From Bacteriovoracaceae bacterium UBA4097 (GTDB lineage Bacteria > Bdellovibrionota > Bacteriovoracia > Bacteriovoracales > Bacteriovoracaceae), in the NCBI GenBank assembly GCA_002381765.1, contig DFXX01000020.1, positions 1 to 64,000 of the forward strand: a DNA stretch of 64,000 nt, written 5' to 3'. Positions 49,987 to 59,080 of the stretch are shown here, in pieces. The number at the start of each line of letters is the position of its first letter. Position 1 is the stretch's first letter. A program made the position numbers and the translations under genes. Below the pieces are notes generated by a model. It made no database searches, was not told where the DNA came from, and saw only the letters and a program-made list of their open reading frames with translations.

Positions 49987-51330
49987 ATGAAAACATGGTT
50001 TATTGCTCTTTCATTATTGTTATCAACGACTTGTTGGGCCTCTCTTGCGAGCTATCATAATCATAATGAGGCCAATAGTTATACCGATCCCTACCGAAAT
50101 ATCACCCGTAAGGGCGATAATCTTGAAGCCGTAATCCTAAAAGAATTAAAAGGTGCTAAAAAAAGCATCTATATAGCCGTTCAAGAATTACGCTTACCAC
50201 TCATTGCTCAGCTTCTCGTAGAAAAACATCGTCAGGGAGTGGATGTGCGGATCGTGCTGGAGCACGATTATAATTTCAATGTTCTTCAGCAGCAGCAAGT
50301 TAACCATGATGAGACCGCTGACTCAAATGTCAGTAGTCTGGCCCAATTGGTTGATGTGAATAAGAACAATCGTTTTGAAAAATCAGAACTCGAATCTAGA
50401 GATGCCATTTATATGCTACAAGAGGCGAGAGTTCCTCTAATTGATGATACATCCGACGGAAGCCGTGGTTCAGGTTTAATGCACCATAAATTTGTTATTA
50501 TCGATGGTATTACAACTATTGTTAGTACCGCTAATTTCACCATGAGTTGCATTCATGGTGATCTCGATGATTCTGCTACCAGAGGAAATGCTAACTCCAT
50601 GGTAGTTGCTAAATCGAAGGGCCTTGCAGATATATTCAACCAAGAATTCTCCCAGCTTTGGGGTAATGGTCAGTATGGAAACTTCGGGAAGAATAAGACC
50701 TATCGTGGGCCTCAGACGGTAACAGTCGAGGGATCGAAGATTACTGTTCAATTTTCACCGACCTCTGAAAGATTTAATTGGGCCCATACTGTTAATGGTC
50801 TGATTGGGAGTCATCTTGTAAAGGCCAGCCACTCCATCAAAGCTGCCTTATTTGTCTTTTCGGATCAAAAGCTTGCTAATTCGATGCTTAAGGCCCAGGA
50901 AAGAGGAGCGGAGATTGGTGTTCTCATAGACCCAGGCTTTGCTATGCGCTATTACTCAGAACTTCTCGATCTGCTTGGTCTGCAACTGATCGATGAAGTA
51001 AAGTGTGTTTATGAGCCTGATAATAACCCTTGGAAGACACCGATTACCGAAGGTGGAATGGTCATTCTTCCCAAAGGGGATATGCTTCACCACAAGTTTG
51101 CTGTCGTCGATGAGAAGAAAGTAATCATCGGATCTCAGAACTGGTCAGATTCTGCCAATTACTCCAATGATGAAACCTTGATCGTGGTTGAAAACAAGTC
51201 TATCTCTGAGTCATATTCCCAGGAATACAAACGACTCAAGAAGAGCAGTTTACTCGGCCCTTCTAAGAAGCTTTTAAGACAGATTCAGCATAATGAAAGT
51301 GTTTGTGCCGAACAGGGACATGACTTTTAA
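49987..51330 (+). CDS. Secreted phospholipase D-like protein with EF-hand-like loop
   Basis: A 447-residue exported protein (signal peptide ...STTCWA) with two PLD HKD motifs: MHHKFVIIDG...STANFT (His166, Lys168, Asp174) and LHHKFAVVDEKKVIIGSQNWS in the C-terminal half, so a complete bilobal active site. Between the start and the first HKD lies DVNKNNRFEKSE (123-134), which fits the EF-hand Ca-binding loop (D.N.N..F...E). It may be a phospholipase or nuclease acting outside the cytoplasm. It stands alone and is followed 69 bases later by sppA. Confidence 0.85.
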   Translation: MKTWFIALSLLLSTTCWASLASYHNHNEANSYTDPYRNITRKGDNLEAVILKELKGAKKSIYIAVQELRLPLIAQLLVEKHRQGVDVRIVLEHDYNFNVLQQQQVNHDETADSNVSSLAQLVDVNKNNRFEKSELESRDAIYMLQEARVPLIDDTSDGSRGSGLMHHKFVIIDGITTIVSTANFTMSCIHGDLDDSATRGNANSMVVAKSKGLADIFNQEFSQLWGNGQYGNFGKNKTYRGPQTVTVEGSKITVQFSPTSERFNWAHTVNGLIGSHLVKASHSIKAALFVFSDQKLANSMLKAQERGAEIGVLIDPGFAMRYYSELLDLLGLQLIDEVKCVYEPDNNPWKTPITEGGMVILPKGDMLHHKFAVVDEKKVIIGSQNWSDSANYSNDETLIVVENKSISESYSQEYKRLKKSSLLGPSKKLLRQIQHNESVCAEQGHDF

Positions 51331-51399
51331 GGTTTCTTTCCTTTTTTAACTAAACTTGATTATAATTAAAGCTCTTGAAACTTATGGAAGGAGTTCTTC

Positions 51400-52326
51400 T
51401 TGAGCCGCGAAAGATCTAAAGGGATTGTGGGGATTTTTATTCTCGTAACCGTCTTGTTTTTTATTTTTATCCTCTTTGCCTTTTATACAGTAACGCAATT
51501 AAAGGAAACGAGTAGTCTTGGAGAAAGTCTGTTAGATGCCTCTAAGTCCTCGCCCATTGCCGTTATTCCCATTGAAGGCGAAATTAAAGAGTCCAAAAAG
51601 ATCGTTGAGATGCTTTTTGCAGCTGAAGAATCTCCTGAGATTAAGGCGATCATTCTTCGGATCGATTCTCCTGGAGGCGCTGTGGCCCCTACTCAGGAAA
51701 TCTATGAAGAAGTCAGACGTATAGACGCTATTAAACCTGTTTATTCTAGCTTTGGTTCTGTCGCTGCCAGTGGTGGTTACTATATTGGAGCAGGAACCAG
51801 AAAGATCTACGCCAACGCAGGAACTTTAACAGGTTCTATTGGTGTAATTATGCAAATGGCGGATCTCTCGGAACTTTTCAAATGGGCCAAATATAAGCAA
51901 GAGACCATCAAAGCCGGCCGTTATAAGGACATTGGTAGTCCAGCTCGTCCCATGAGTGATGAAGAACGGGCCCTTCTGACCGATCTTTTGGCGGGAACTC
52001 ATACGCAATTTATGAATGACATTATGGCCGTACGTAAAGACCGACTTAAAAAAGATATTAATGAACTGGCACAAGGACAGATTTTTCATGGCTCGGAAGC
52101 CAAGGAACTTGGTCTGGTAGATGAGGTAGGAAGCCTCTGGCAAGCAGGTAGGGAAATTCATAAGGAGCTCAAGCTCAAGGGTAAATTTGCCCTTCGTTTT
52201 ATGAAGCCTGCTAAGAAGAAGTTTTCTCTTTCTGAATTCCTACAGGAAACAGAAGATACCCTATCTACAGTAAAAGACCGAGTGTCCGCGGGATCAACAG
52301 CTCCGGCCTATCTCTATCAACCGTAG
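51400..52326 (+). CDS. sppA: Signal peptide peptidase SppA (short form)
   Basis: A 308-residue membrane protease: one N-terminal TM helix (IVGIFILVTVLFFIFILFAF), then a ClpP-like fold with IDSPGGAVAPTQEIYE, the nucleophile Ser in SVAASGGYYI and the general base Lys in GRYKDIGSPARPM. It degrades cleaved signal peptides in the membrane. The TTG start has GGAAGGAG seven bases before it. The length fits the single-domain (36K) type. It is 9 bases before the lapB-like gene, so probably one operon. Confidence 0.9.
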   Translation: MSRERSKGIVGIFILVTVLFFIFILFAFYTVTQLKETSSLGESLLDASKSSPIAVIPIEGEIKESKKIVEMLFAAEESPEIKAIILRIDSPGGAVAPTQEIYEEVRRIDAIKPVYSSFGSVAASGGYYIGAGTRKIYANAGTLTGSIGVIMQMADLSELFKWAKYKQETIKAGRYKDIGSPARPMSDEERALLTDLLAGTHTQFMNDIMAVRKDRLKKDINELAQGQIFHGSEAKELGLVDEVGSLWQAGREIHKELKLKGKFALRFMKPAKKKFSLSEFLQETEDTLSTVKDRVSAGSTAPAYLYQP

Positions 52327-52335
52327 GAGTTTGAT

Positions 52336-53565
52336 TTGAACTATGTCTTGCTCTTAGACTGGGGAAAAGATCATGCCTTAATGGTATTGGCAGTCGTCAT
52401 CACTCTGGTATTGATCTATCACTATGTCATTGAGAGGGATAAAGCAGTTAAGCTTTCAAAAAAATATAGAAATTCAATTTTCGAGGCCCAGTCTCGGATC
52501 TTTCTTAATGCTACTCAATACTTGATTGAAGGAAATAAAGATCTCGCGATTAAAGAGTTTCTAAATGCCGTGGATCTTAACCGAGAGACTATCGAAACCT
52601 ACTTCGCCTTAGGCGGACTCTTTCGCTCGAATGGAGAGATCGATAAGGCCATCTCAATTCATCGCTCTCTTATCGCGCGCGACAGTATTTCGGAGAGTAC
52701 CAGACTTCAGGCACTAAAAGAGCTTGCCCATGATTTTGATAAGGGTGGCTTTATCGATAAAGCGATTGAGACTTATAAAGATGTTCTGAAAATCAATCGT
52801 GATCAGCAAGATGTCATTCATTCTCTTTGCCGAATCTACGAGGATATTGAGGATTGGGATCAGGCCTATAATTATAGAATCATGTTATCGAAAGTAGGGC
52901 AGGAGAATCAATCAGAGACGATTTCGCATATTCTCGTTCAGAAGGCCAAGGCGCTTTTTGATAAGGGACAGTTTAAGGCCTGTGCTGAAGAGCTGGATGA
53001 TGCCTTTCGCTTTGCTCCTTCAGTATCAGCAAAGATTCTTCGTTTAAGACTTTTTTTGATTTTGGGCAAGATGGAAGATGCTAAGGGCCTACTGCTGGAA
53101 CTCTTAAAAGAGCATCCCATGTACGCCACTTTTATCTTTGTCTCTCTTGAGGTGTTCAATTCAAAGCTGGCCCAAGCCGAGGAATATAAAGAGAGACTCA
53201 ATCAATTGAAGTCTTATTTCTTGAGCATGAATGATATCGATCTCATGACCTCTCCCTCAGTGGTGCTTTCAAAGATTCGACTCTTAAAGGATTCTCAGAA
53301 AACTATCGATGCCTTTGATCTCTTGGATGGTTGGATGAAATCTCATGGGCATAGTGATGTGCTTAAAGTTGAATATATAAAATTACTTATTGAAGTAGGT
53401 AAGGTTGATGAGGCCCTTCATCAGACAAAAGGTCTTTTGAATAATCTTCATAGTTCTCTTACTCGCCATTATTGCTCTCAATGTGGATACAACTCGGATG
53501 AAATCTTCTGGCGCTGTCCTCAGTGCCATAACTGGGAAACCATTCAGTTCCGGTGGAAAGTATGA
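52336..53565 (+). CDS. lapB: LapB/YciM-like TPR protein with rubredoxin-type C-terminus
   Basis: A 409-residue protein: N-terminal TM helix (HALMVLAVVITLVLIYHYVI), about six to seven TPR repeats (residues 60-345) and a C-terminal four-Cys metal knuckle (HYCSQCGY ... FWRCPQCHNW) as in LapB. In E. coli LapB brings FtsH to LpxC and sets the rate of LPS synthesis. The TTG start follows TAGGAG at seven bases. Its stop overlaps the SH3-like gene (ATGA), so it starts a run of envelope genes that ends in the tol genes. Confidence 0.85.
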   Translation: MNYVLLLDWGKDHALMVLAVVITLVLIYHYVIERDKAVKLSKKYRNSIFEAQSRIFLNATQYLIEGNKDLAIKEFLNAVDLNRETIETYFALGGLFRSNGEIDKAISIHRSLIARDSISESTRLQALKELAHDFDKGGFIDKAIETYKDVLKINRDQQDVIHSLCRIYEDIEDWDQAYNYRIMLSKVGQENQSETISHILVQKAKALFDKGQFKACAEELDDAFRFAPSVSAKILRLRLFLILGKMEDAKGLLLELLKEHPMYATFIFVSLEVFNSKLAQAEEYKERLNQLKSYFLSMNDIDLMTSPSVVLSKIRLLKDSQKTIDAFDLLDGWMKSHGHSDVLKVEYIKLLIEVGKVDEALHQTKGLLNNLHSSLTRHYCSQCGYNSDEIFWRCPQCHNWETIQFRWKV

Positions 53566-53960
53566 TGCTACTGTGGTTGATCCTTCTTCCGATTCTTTCT
53601 TTCGCCAATTCTTCTTCAACAGATGAAAAAGTTATTGGCATCTTCTATATGAAACCGATTTTGGGACATGTTCACCAGTCCTCTGTCAAAACCTCTGCCA
53701 GTCTTACGACTATTCAATGTTCTCATCCAGTTAAAGTCATAGAGTCTTCCAAAGTATCAACTGGAACGGAATGGGCCTATGTTCAAGTGGGCGATCATAG
53801 AGGTTTTATCTTGAAGGAGTACCTGGCGACCAAACGTCCTGATTGTTTTCAAGGAAAATATCCTAAGTTCTTCGATGCTGTGAATCTGGATCTCGCTGAG
53901 CTTTACTATTGGGGACGTCTTTATGACCATTATATTCAGGTTGAAACTCGCGTTCATTAG
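53562..53960 (+). CDS. Exported SH3-like protein
   Basis: A 132-residue protein with a signal peptide (MMLLWLILLPILSFANS). The mature part resembles a bacterial SH3 domain (HQSSVKTSASLTTIQCSHPVKVIES, EWAYVQVGDHRGFILKEYLA), which often binds peptidoglycan or peptides. I set the start at ATG 53562, overlapping the lapB stop (ATGA). It overlaps the next gene by 38 bases, so they are probably co-translated. Confidence 0.6.
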   Translation: MMLLWLILLPILSFANSSSTDEKVIGIFYMKPILGHVHQSSVKTSASLTTIQCSHPVKVIESSKVSTGTEWAYVQVGDHRGFILKEYLATKRPDCFQGKYPKFFDAVNLDLAELYYWGRLYDHYIQVETRVH

Positions 53961-54813
53961 CCTCTTTTTTCTAATTCTCTCTTCTTCTGCTTTTGGGCAA
54001 AAGATCATTGAGGAGAAGGAGCTGGAGCTAGTTAACTTCAAAACCATTAAGAAAGTCCTTCAGCAGGATGGACTCACTCAATCTGCAGAACAGAAAAAAA
54101 AGCAAGTGACCGTCCTTAAAAATGCCAAGGCCCAGGAAGAGAAAAATCGCTATCTTTACCCATCTGAAGACGAAATCTGGGGCTTCACTTCTGAATATTG
54201 GTTAGTCAAAAATGCTCAAGTACTTGGTTGGGACTTTGAAAAACCAGATTATGGTTTGGATGCTTCTTTCAAGGAAATGATGGAAAAGTTGGGATTTTAT
54301 CAGAAAAAATTCAAAATTCTTCTGCTTAATACCCCCTTAATAGTGAGAGCAACTCTTCCGGGAGATGGGGAATCTATCCATCTGCTCTCGGTACCTTTTA
54401 TTCGTTCGCTCGATCTCTCTCGTCTTGAAATTTCTCTTCTGCTATTAGAAGACTACTTCAGAATGGAAGAGGGATATTTTAAAGATGCCGTGAGAACAGA
54501 AAAATTGAAGACCTTGGCCGGGAAAGACTTTAAAGGGGCCAAGCCCGATCTCTCTCTTCTCTCAGAGTTAGTAAAAAATTATGATCAGCACGTAAATAAA
54601 AAAGGCTATACCTTTCAGCAACAGTTCGAGATTACCAAAAAGATGGATGCTCATCTTAAATCTCATCCCGAGCTTTGGAACGTATATTTCAGATTACTTG
54701 GAAAGATTGAAAGATTTTTAAAGGTGAATATTCAGTATAAGGATTATGTTAAGCTCTATCCTTCTCCCGCCATGCAAATCAAGTGGTTGAGTCCAGCCGA
54801 GAAAGTTCTTTAA
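53923..54813 (+). CDS. Uncharacterised exported protein
   Basis: A 296-residue protein with an N-terminal signal (KLAFISLFFLILSSSAFG). The mature part is mainly helical and charged (TQSAEQKKKQVTVLKNAKAQEEKNR, then LLLEDYFRMEEGYFKDAV). I recognise no family. It overlaps the SH3-like gene by 38 bases, with GGGGA before the ATG, and is followed two bases later by a multi-pass membrane protein. The context suggests an envelope role near LPS or Tol. Confidence 0.5.
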   Translation: MTIIFRLKLAFISLFFLILSSSAFGQKIIEEKELELVNFKTIKKVLQQDGLTQSAEQKKKQVTVLKNAKAQEEKNRYLYPSEDEIWGFTSEYWLVKNAQVLGWDFEKPDYGLDASFKEMMEKLGFYQKKFKILLLNTPLIVRATLPGDGESIHLLSVPFIRSLDLSRLEISLLLLEDYFRMEEGYFKDAVRTEKLKTLAGKDFKGAKPDLSLLSELVKNYDQHVNKKGYTFQQQFEITKKMDAHLKSHPELWNVYFRLLGKIERFLKVNIQYKDYVKLYPSPAMQIKWLSPAEKVL

Positions 54814-54815
54814 TT

Positions 54816-55643
54816 ATGAATCAGGGAAATCTCTTAAAGAACATTAAGTATTATGCTTCCTATCAACTTATCTATGTTGCATCGGTTATTATCTTAGTTT
54901 CCATAGGAGCTTTTTTTCATTTTCTCTTGGATCATGAAATAAGCATTGTTGAGGCTTGGTTACACAACAATCATTGGGAAATTCTGATTATTTCCAAATT
55001 ACTCTCTCTTTATCTCATCAACCAGTGGTTCACTGTAAGGCTATATGAACTTAAGACCATCCGGGCCCTGATTAATGAACTCGTCCGCTGGCCTGAGCCC
55101 AAGGCGATAGTCATTTCTATCTTTATTGTGATTGGCAGCCTGGTTTTGGGTAAGCCTGGAGTAACCGGGCATACTTTCAGTTACTGGTACTATCACTTTG
55201 CTTCTTTTCTAGGGCTTTTTTTATTCTTTGGAATTGAATTCATTGTGATTGTTTATCTAGACGATATTCTCAATCAGCACGAGAAACCTTCAAAACTCTG
55301 GTTAAGTCTTGTCTATATTATGTTATTTGCTGGTGCGTTCATGCTGACTGTACCCGATTACTACGGATTACTACCCTATGTGATTTTTTGTTACTCTTCT
55401 CTCATCTATCTTTCTGGTAAATCATTTCGGATTTGGAGTAATGTTGTTTGTTTTCTTCTGCTCTTTGTTGCCCCTATGGGATCTTTTTTTGGTCTTGATC
55501 CAGTATGGGGGGGAGACTTCTCACCATTTAAACTCCAAGATAAATTAAGTGTTCTCTTTCTGGCCCTAGTTTGGACGATTTCTTTTTGCTACTATAGGTA
55601 TCGAGATCAATTTATTATTTCTGCCCGTAAATTAATACGGTGA
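54816..55643 (+). CDS. Polytopic membrane protein before tolQ
   Basis: A 275-residue protein with about eight hydrophobic segments (IYVASVIILVSIGAFF, AIVISIFIVIGSLVLG, FLGLFLFFGIEFIVIVYL, LSLVYIMLFAGAFMLTV, VVCFLLLFVAPMGSFF and others), and little else. It is unlike any family I know. The ATG at 54816 was chosen over GTG 54783. It starts 2 bases after the preceding gene and ends just before tolQ, so it is in the envelope operon. Confidence 0.55.
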   Translation: MNQGNLLKNIKYYASYQLIYVASVIILVSIGAFFHFLLDHEISIVEAWLHNNHWEILIISKLLSLYLINQWFTVRLYELKTIRALINELVRWPEPKAIVISIFIVIGSLVLGKPGVTGHTFSYWYYHFASFLGLFLFFGIEFIVIVYLDDILNQHEKPSKLWLSLVYIMLFAGAFMLTVPDYYGLLPYVIFCYSSLIYLSGKSFRIWSNVVCFLLLFVAPMGSFFGLDPVWGGDFSPFKLQDKLSVLFLALVWTISFCYYRYRDQFIISARKLIR

Positions 55644-55653
55644 GGTGTTGCTT

Positions 55654-56355
55654 ATGCATGGTGGTTTGAATATTTGGCAAATTCTTTGGGAATCTGGATT
55701 TGTTGTAAAGTTTGTTCTTCTTCTTTTAATTGTTGCTTCGGTTCTTTCATGGACCATCGTTCTTCAGAAATGGCGTGAACTGAAATCAATTTCTGAAGCG
55801 AATGAGAAGTTTCATCAGATATTCAAATCTAATCATTCTATTTCTGAAATACACAGAGAGGCGACTGAGCACCATAACTCAACCATGAGTCTTATGTTTA
55901 GAAGAGGTTATGAGGAGCTGAATCGTATTAGTGAGAAAATAAGTGGTTCAGGTAAGGGTAGTATTGGACTGTATTTTTCTGAGCACGGCTTTCAAGCTTT
56001 AGAGCGTTCTTTAAAAACAGGATTTAATGCGGCTAATGAAAAGATGGATACCCGAGTTTCCGTCCTGGCCTCTATTGGTTCAATTACTCCATTCGTTGGT
56101 CTCTTTGGTACGGTTTGGGGAATCATCGATGCCTTTGCTGGTCTCTCGCAAGGTGGAGGAAGTATCGAAGCTGTGGCACCAGGGATTGCAGAAGCCCTTG
56201 TCGCAACTGCTGCAGGACTTGCGGCTGCTATACCGGCCGTTTGGTTTTTTAACTTTTTCAATAATCAAATTGCACGCATAAATTCTCAGATGGAATCATT
56301 CTCTCAGGAATTTTTGAACCTGGTTGAACGCTCTATTCTGATTAAGAAGGATTAA
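55654..56355 (+). CDS. tolQ: TolQ/ExbB-type proton channel protein
   Basis: A 233-residue MotA/TolQ/ExbB protein: TM helix near the N-terminus (VKFVLLLLIVASVLSWTIVL), a long cytoplasmic part and two helices near the C-terminus with SIGSITPFVGLFGTVWGIIDAF and PGIAEALVATAAGLAAAIPAV, the family's conserved block. With TolR it makes the proton-driven motor for TolA/TonB. I prefer the ATG at 55654 (GAGGTG at six bases) to GTG 55645. It begins the tolQ-tolR-tolA-tolB order. Confidence 0.9.
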   Translation: MHGGLNIWQILWESGFVVKFVLLLLIVASVLSWTIVLQKWRELKSISEANEKFHQIFKSNHSISEIHREATEHHNSTMSLMFRRGYEELNRISEKISGSGKGSIGLYFSEHGFQALERSLKTGFNAANEKMDTRVSVLASIGSITPFVGLFGTVWGIIDAFAGLSQGGGSIEAVAPGIAEALVATAAGLAAAIPAVWFFNFFNNQIARINSQMESFSQEFLNLVERSILIKKD

Positions 56356-56358
56356 GTC

Positions 56359-56775
56359 ATGGGCATGCAGCTTGGTGGCAAGAAAGGTCCAGTGTCTGAC
56401 ATTAATGTGACACCCCTGGTGGATGTTATGTTAGTGCTTCTGGTTATCTTCATGGTGACTGCACCTATGCTCTTTAGTGGGATTGATTTGAAGTTACCTA
56501 AAACTCAAAAGGTAAATAATCTTGGGCTTAAACCTGAACTGATCATTTTATCAATAACTGGGAATGAGCAGTTCTTTCTCGGTAAAGAGCGTATTGTTGA
56601 AAAAGATTTAATCCCTATTATTCTTAAAAACTTCAAAGAAAAAAATACCGACGTTCTATATCTGAGAGCAGACTATGCTCTTAAGTACGAGAAAGTGGCC
56701 AAGCTTATTGCAAGTCTTAAAAAAGCCGGTGTGAGTAATATTGCATTGGTGACCGAAGTGGAGAAGAGCAACTAA
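56359..56775 (+). CDS. tolR: TolR/ExbD-type protein
   Basis: A 138-residue protein with a single N-terminal membrane helix and the conserved SDINVTPLVDVMLVLLVIFM, where the Asp in PLVDVM is the proton-binding residue. The periplasmic C-terminus has LKLPKTQKV and helical stretches. It works with TolQ to drive TolA/TonB. It starts 3 bases after tolQ and ends next to the TolA/TonB gene. Confidence 0.92.
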   Translation: MGMQLGGKKGPVSDINVTPLVDVMLVLLVIFMVTAPMLFSGIDLKLPKTQKVNNLGLKPELIILSITGNEQFFLGKERIVEKDLIPIILKNFKEKNTDVLYLRADYALKYEKVAKLIASLKKAGVSNIALVTEVEKSN

Positions 56776-57579
56776 ATGTTCGGATCTAACACTGACTTAA
56801 ATTTTACCCGCAGCTTTCTAATCTCTCTGGGAGGTCATATCCTCCTGGTGATAGGTGGTTATCTGGGAGGCAAGATCTTAATGACTGCTTTCCAGAATAA
56901 CGACGTGGAAATCATTCGCTCTGCTGTAAGAGTAGATGTGGTTGGTATGCCGAAATTTACAGTGCAAGAACTCAAGGCCATGCAAAAGGACGATGTTCCT
57001 GCCAATGAGCCCGAGGCTGCCCAAGGTGCAAAGGTAGAGACTAAAGAGAAGGACGATACCCCCGATGTCATTAAAAAAGATGATATTGTGATCAAAGAAG
57101 ATACTAAAGAGCCAGTTAAGAAAAAATCCTTCTTAAATATTGTTTCTAACTATTCGTCCAAAAAAATTGCCAAGAAGGAAAAGCCAGAAGGAGCAGAGAA
57201 GGCCAAAGGTATTAAAAACCTTAACTCACTGGTTCTTGAAGGAAATCGTCTGAGCAAGGGATCAGCATTAGTAGGGGATTTCTCGGATGAAGGGGGCTCG
57301 GAATTTGCTTCCTATGTGCAAACCCTTCCTGAAAGTATTAGAAGTTTCTGGAAGCTTCCAAGTTATCTCTTGGAGAAAGACTTACGATGTAGAATTAAAA
57401 TTTATCTCTCTGCCACCGGAGAATTATTGAAGCTTGAGCTGATTGAGTCATCTGGTGAAGCAGAATTTGACGCCCGCGCGCAGAAAGCTATCAGAGACGC
57501 GGCTCCCTTCCCACGTCCCAGCGAAGCAGTTGGGGCAAGGTTAACCAATTCAGGAATCATATTAGGATTCCCTCTTTAG
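56776..57579 (+). CDS. TolA/TonB-like energy transducer
   Basis: A 267-residue protein: N-terminal anchor helix (RSFLISLGGHILLVIGGYLGG, with the H-x3 pattern typical of TonB/TolA), a charged Lys/Glu linker (80-165), and a C-terminal TonB_C/TolA_C domain (RIKIYLSATGELLKLELIESSGEAEFD...PFPRPS). It spans the periplasm and passes the motor's force to the outer membrane. TolA is likely because the next gene is tolB, but sequence alone would allow TonB. It abuts tolR, with no intergenic bases. Confidence 0.85.
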   Translation: MFGSNTDLNFTRSFLISLGGHILLVIGGYLGGKILMTAFQNNDVEIIRSAVRVDVVGMPKFTVQELKAMQKDDVPANEPEAAQGAKVETKEKDDTPDVIKKDDIVIKEDTKEPVKKKSFLNIVSNYSSKKIAKKEKPEGAEKAKGIKNLNSLVLEGNRLSKGSALVGDFSDEGGSEFASYVQTLPESIRSFWKLPSYLLEKDLRCRIKIYLSATGELLKLELIESSGEAEFDARAQKAIRDAAPFPRPSEAVGARLTNSGIILGFPL

Positions 57580-57588
57580 GAGTCATTC

Positions 57589-58941
57589 ATGAAATTTTTA
57601 TTAGCTCTTTTTTTAATAGTTTTTCAGTTCAATGTTCTGGCCCAGGATGCAGTAATAGCCGTGGGACAGGCCGAGCAGGATAAAGATAAGTTTGTTCTGG
57701 ATGATCCAGAGATGAAAACAACTAATGCCACTCAAAAGAAGCTTGCCGATGAGCTGACTGAAATTATCCGCAATGACTTTATTTTTTATAAGCATAAGTT
57801 TGACAGTGTTGATTATTCGCACAGGGGAGAAAACAGTTTTTCAAATCCCAATCTTGAGAAATGGAAATCTGGGGGAGTGACTTACTTTGTGGCTTCTCAA
57901 ATTAAAGGTGATTCTTCTGGAATTGAAGCTAGTTATAAAGTTTGGAGTGTCTTAACTGATAAGGTGATTTTTAGTAAAGATTTTAAGGTCGCTAATTCAG
58001 ATTTAAGATCAAAGGCCCATGATATCGCCGATAGCATTTACCGCTCTATCACAGGTGTGCCTTCCATCTTCAATTCAAAACTCGTTTTCATTTCTGACCG
58101 CACAACGAGTAACAAAGACATACTCAAAGAACTTTATATTATGGACTTCGATGGAAGAAGAGTTGAGAAACTCTCTTCATTTAATTCAGTGGTACTTTCT
58201 CCATCGGTTGCTCCAGATAATTCACAAATCATGTTCTCGGTTATTGCCACCAAGAAAGAGCTTTCAAGAAATAAAGTGAGAGTGATAAAAAACATCGATC
58301 TTAAGGCAATTGATCTGCGAACTAAGAAGCTAGTAGATATTTCTGAAAAGCCGGGCATCAATTCCGGGGCCATCTATAGTCGTGATAGTGATGTTATTTA
58401 TCTCACTCTCTCTTTTAGTGGAAACGCAGATATCTATGAGATGAATAAACAAACAGGGGCCATGAGAAAAGTGACTTCTCATTCTGCCGATGATGTGGAC
58501 CCTTCGATTACTCGTGACGGGCATCTTATGACCTTCTTATCCAATAGATCAGGACGGGCGCATATCTACACCATGGACCCACGTGAGGTGGAGAAAGATG
58601 TAAAACGCATCTCCTTTGTAGGAAAATTTAATGCTACCCCTCGCTTCTCTCCCGATGGTAAGGAAATTACCTTTTCCTCATGGGTAGACAATAGCTTCGA
58701 TCTTTACCGGATCGGGGCCGATGGTAATAATCTAGTCAGATTGACTAAAGACTTCGGATCTAATGAAGAGCCTGTCTACTCACCAGACGGGGAATTCATT
58801 GTTTTTACTAGCAAAAGAGTCATCTCTAAGAACAAGGCCGTCCAGGATATCTACATTATGAACCGGGAAGGAGAGATCTTGGGCCAATTGACCCAAGGAT
58901 TTGGTCGCTGCTTCTCCCCTCAGTGGACCAACATATTGTAA
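57589..58941 (+). CDS. tolB: TolB
   Basis: A 450-residue periplasmic protein with a signal peptide (...FQFNVLA), an N-terminal TolB_N-like domain and a six-bladed beta-propeller (recurrent PSVAPDNSQIMFS, DVDPSITRDGHLMTFLS, FSPDGKEITFSS, YSPDGEFIVFTS). In other bacteria TolB binds Pal. The start has AGGAG at six bases. The gene ends the tol cluster: no pal or cpoB follows within the window, only an AAA+ regulator. Confidence 0.93.
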   Translation: MKFLLALFLIVFQFNVLAQDAVIAVGQAEQDKDKFVLDDPEMKTTNATQKKLADELTEIIRNDFIFYKHKFDSVDYSHRGENSFSNPNLEKWKSGGVTYFVASQIKGDSSGIEASYKVWSVLTDKVIFSKDFKVANSDLRSKAHDIADSIYRSITGVPSIFNSKLVFISDRTTSNKDILKELYIMDFDGRRVEKLSSFNSVVLSPSVAPDNSQIMFSVIATKKELSRNKVRVIKNIDLKAIDLRTKKLVDISEKPGINSGAIYSRDSDVIYLTLSFSGNADIYEMNKQTGAMRKVTSHSADDVDPSITRDGHLMTFLSNRSGRAHIYTMDPREVEKDVKRISFVGKFNATPRFSPDGKEITFSSWVDNSFDLYRIGADGNNLVRLTKDFGSNEEPVYSPDGEFIVFTSKRVISKNKAVQDIYIMNREGEILGQLTQGFGRCFSPQWTNIL

Positions 58942-58987
58942 TCAGAAGATTTTTTGAAGAAACTTTGAACACTGCAGCAATTTAGTC

Positions 58988-59016
58988 TTGTAAATTTTTC
59001 AGACAAATTGTAATAT
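58988..59016 (+). promoter_or_regulatory. Promoter of the AAA+ regulator gene
   Basis: TTGTAA (58988-58993), 17 bases, TAATAT (59011-59016) is a good sigma70 promoter. The leader before ATG 59081 is about 55-60 bases and ends in AAAGGGG. Confidence 0.65.
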
Positions 59017-59080
59017 CTCCTCAGTAACGCACTGTGTAATTTTTAAGCAATTACCGCAATAATGTGTAAAGGGGATGACC

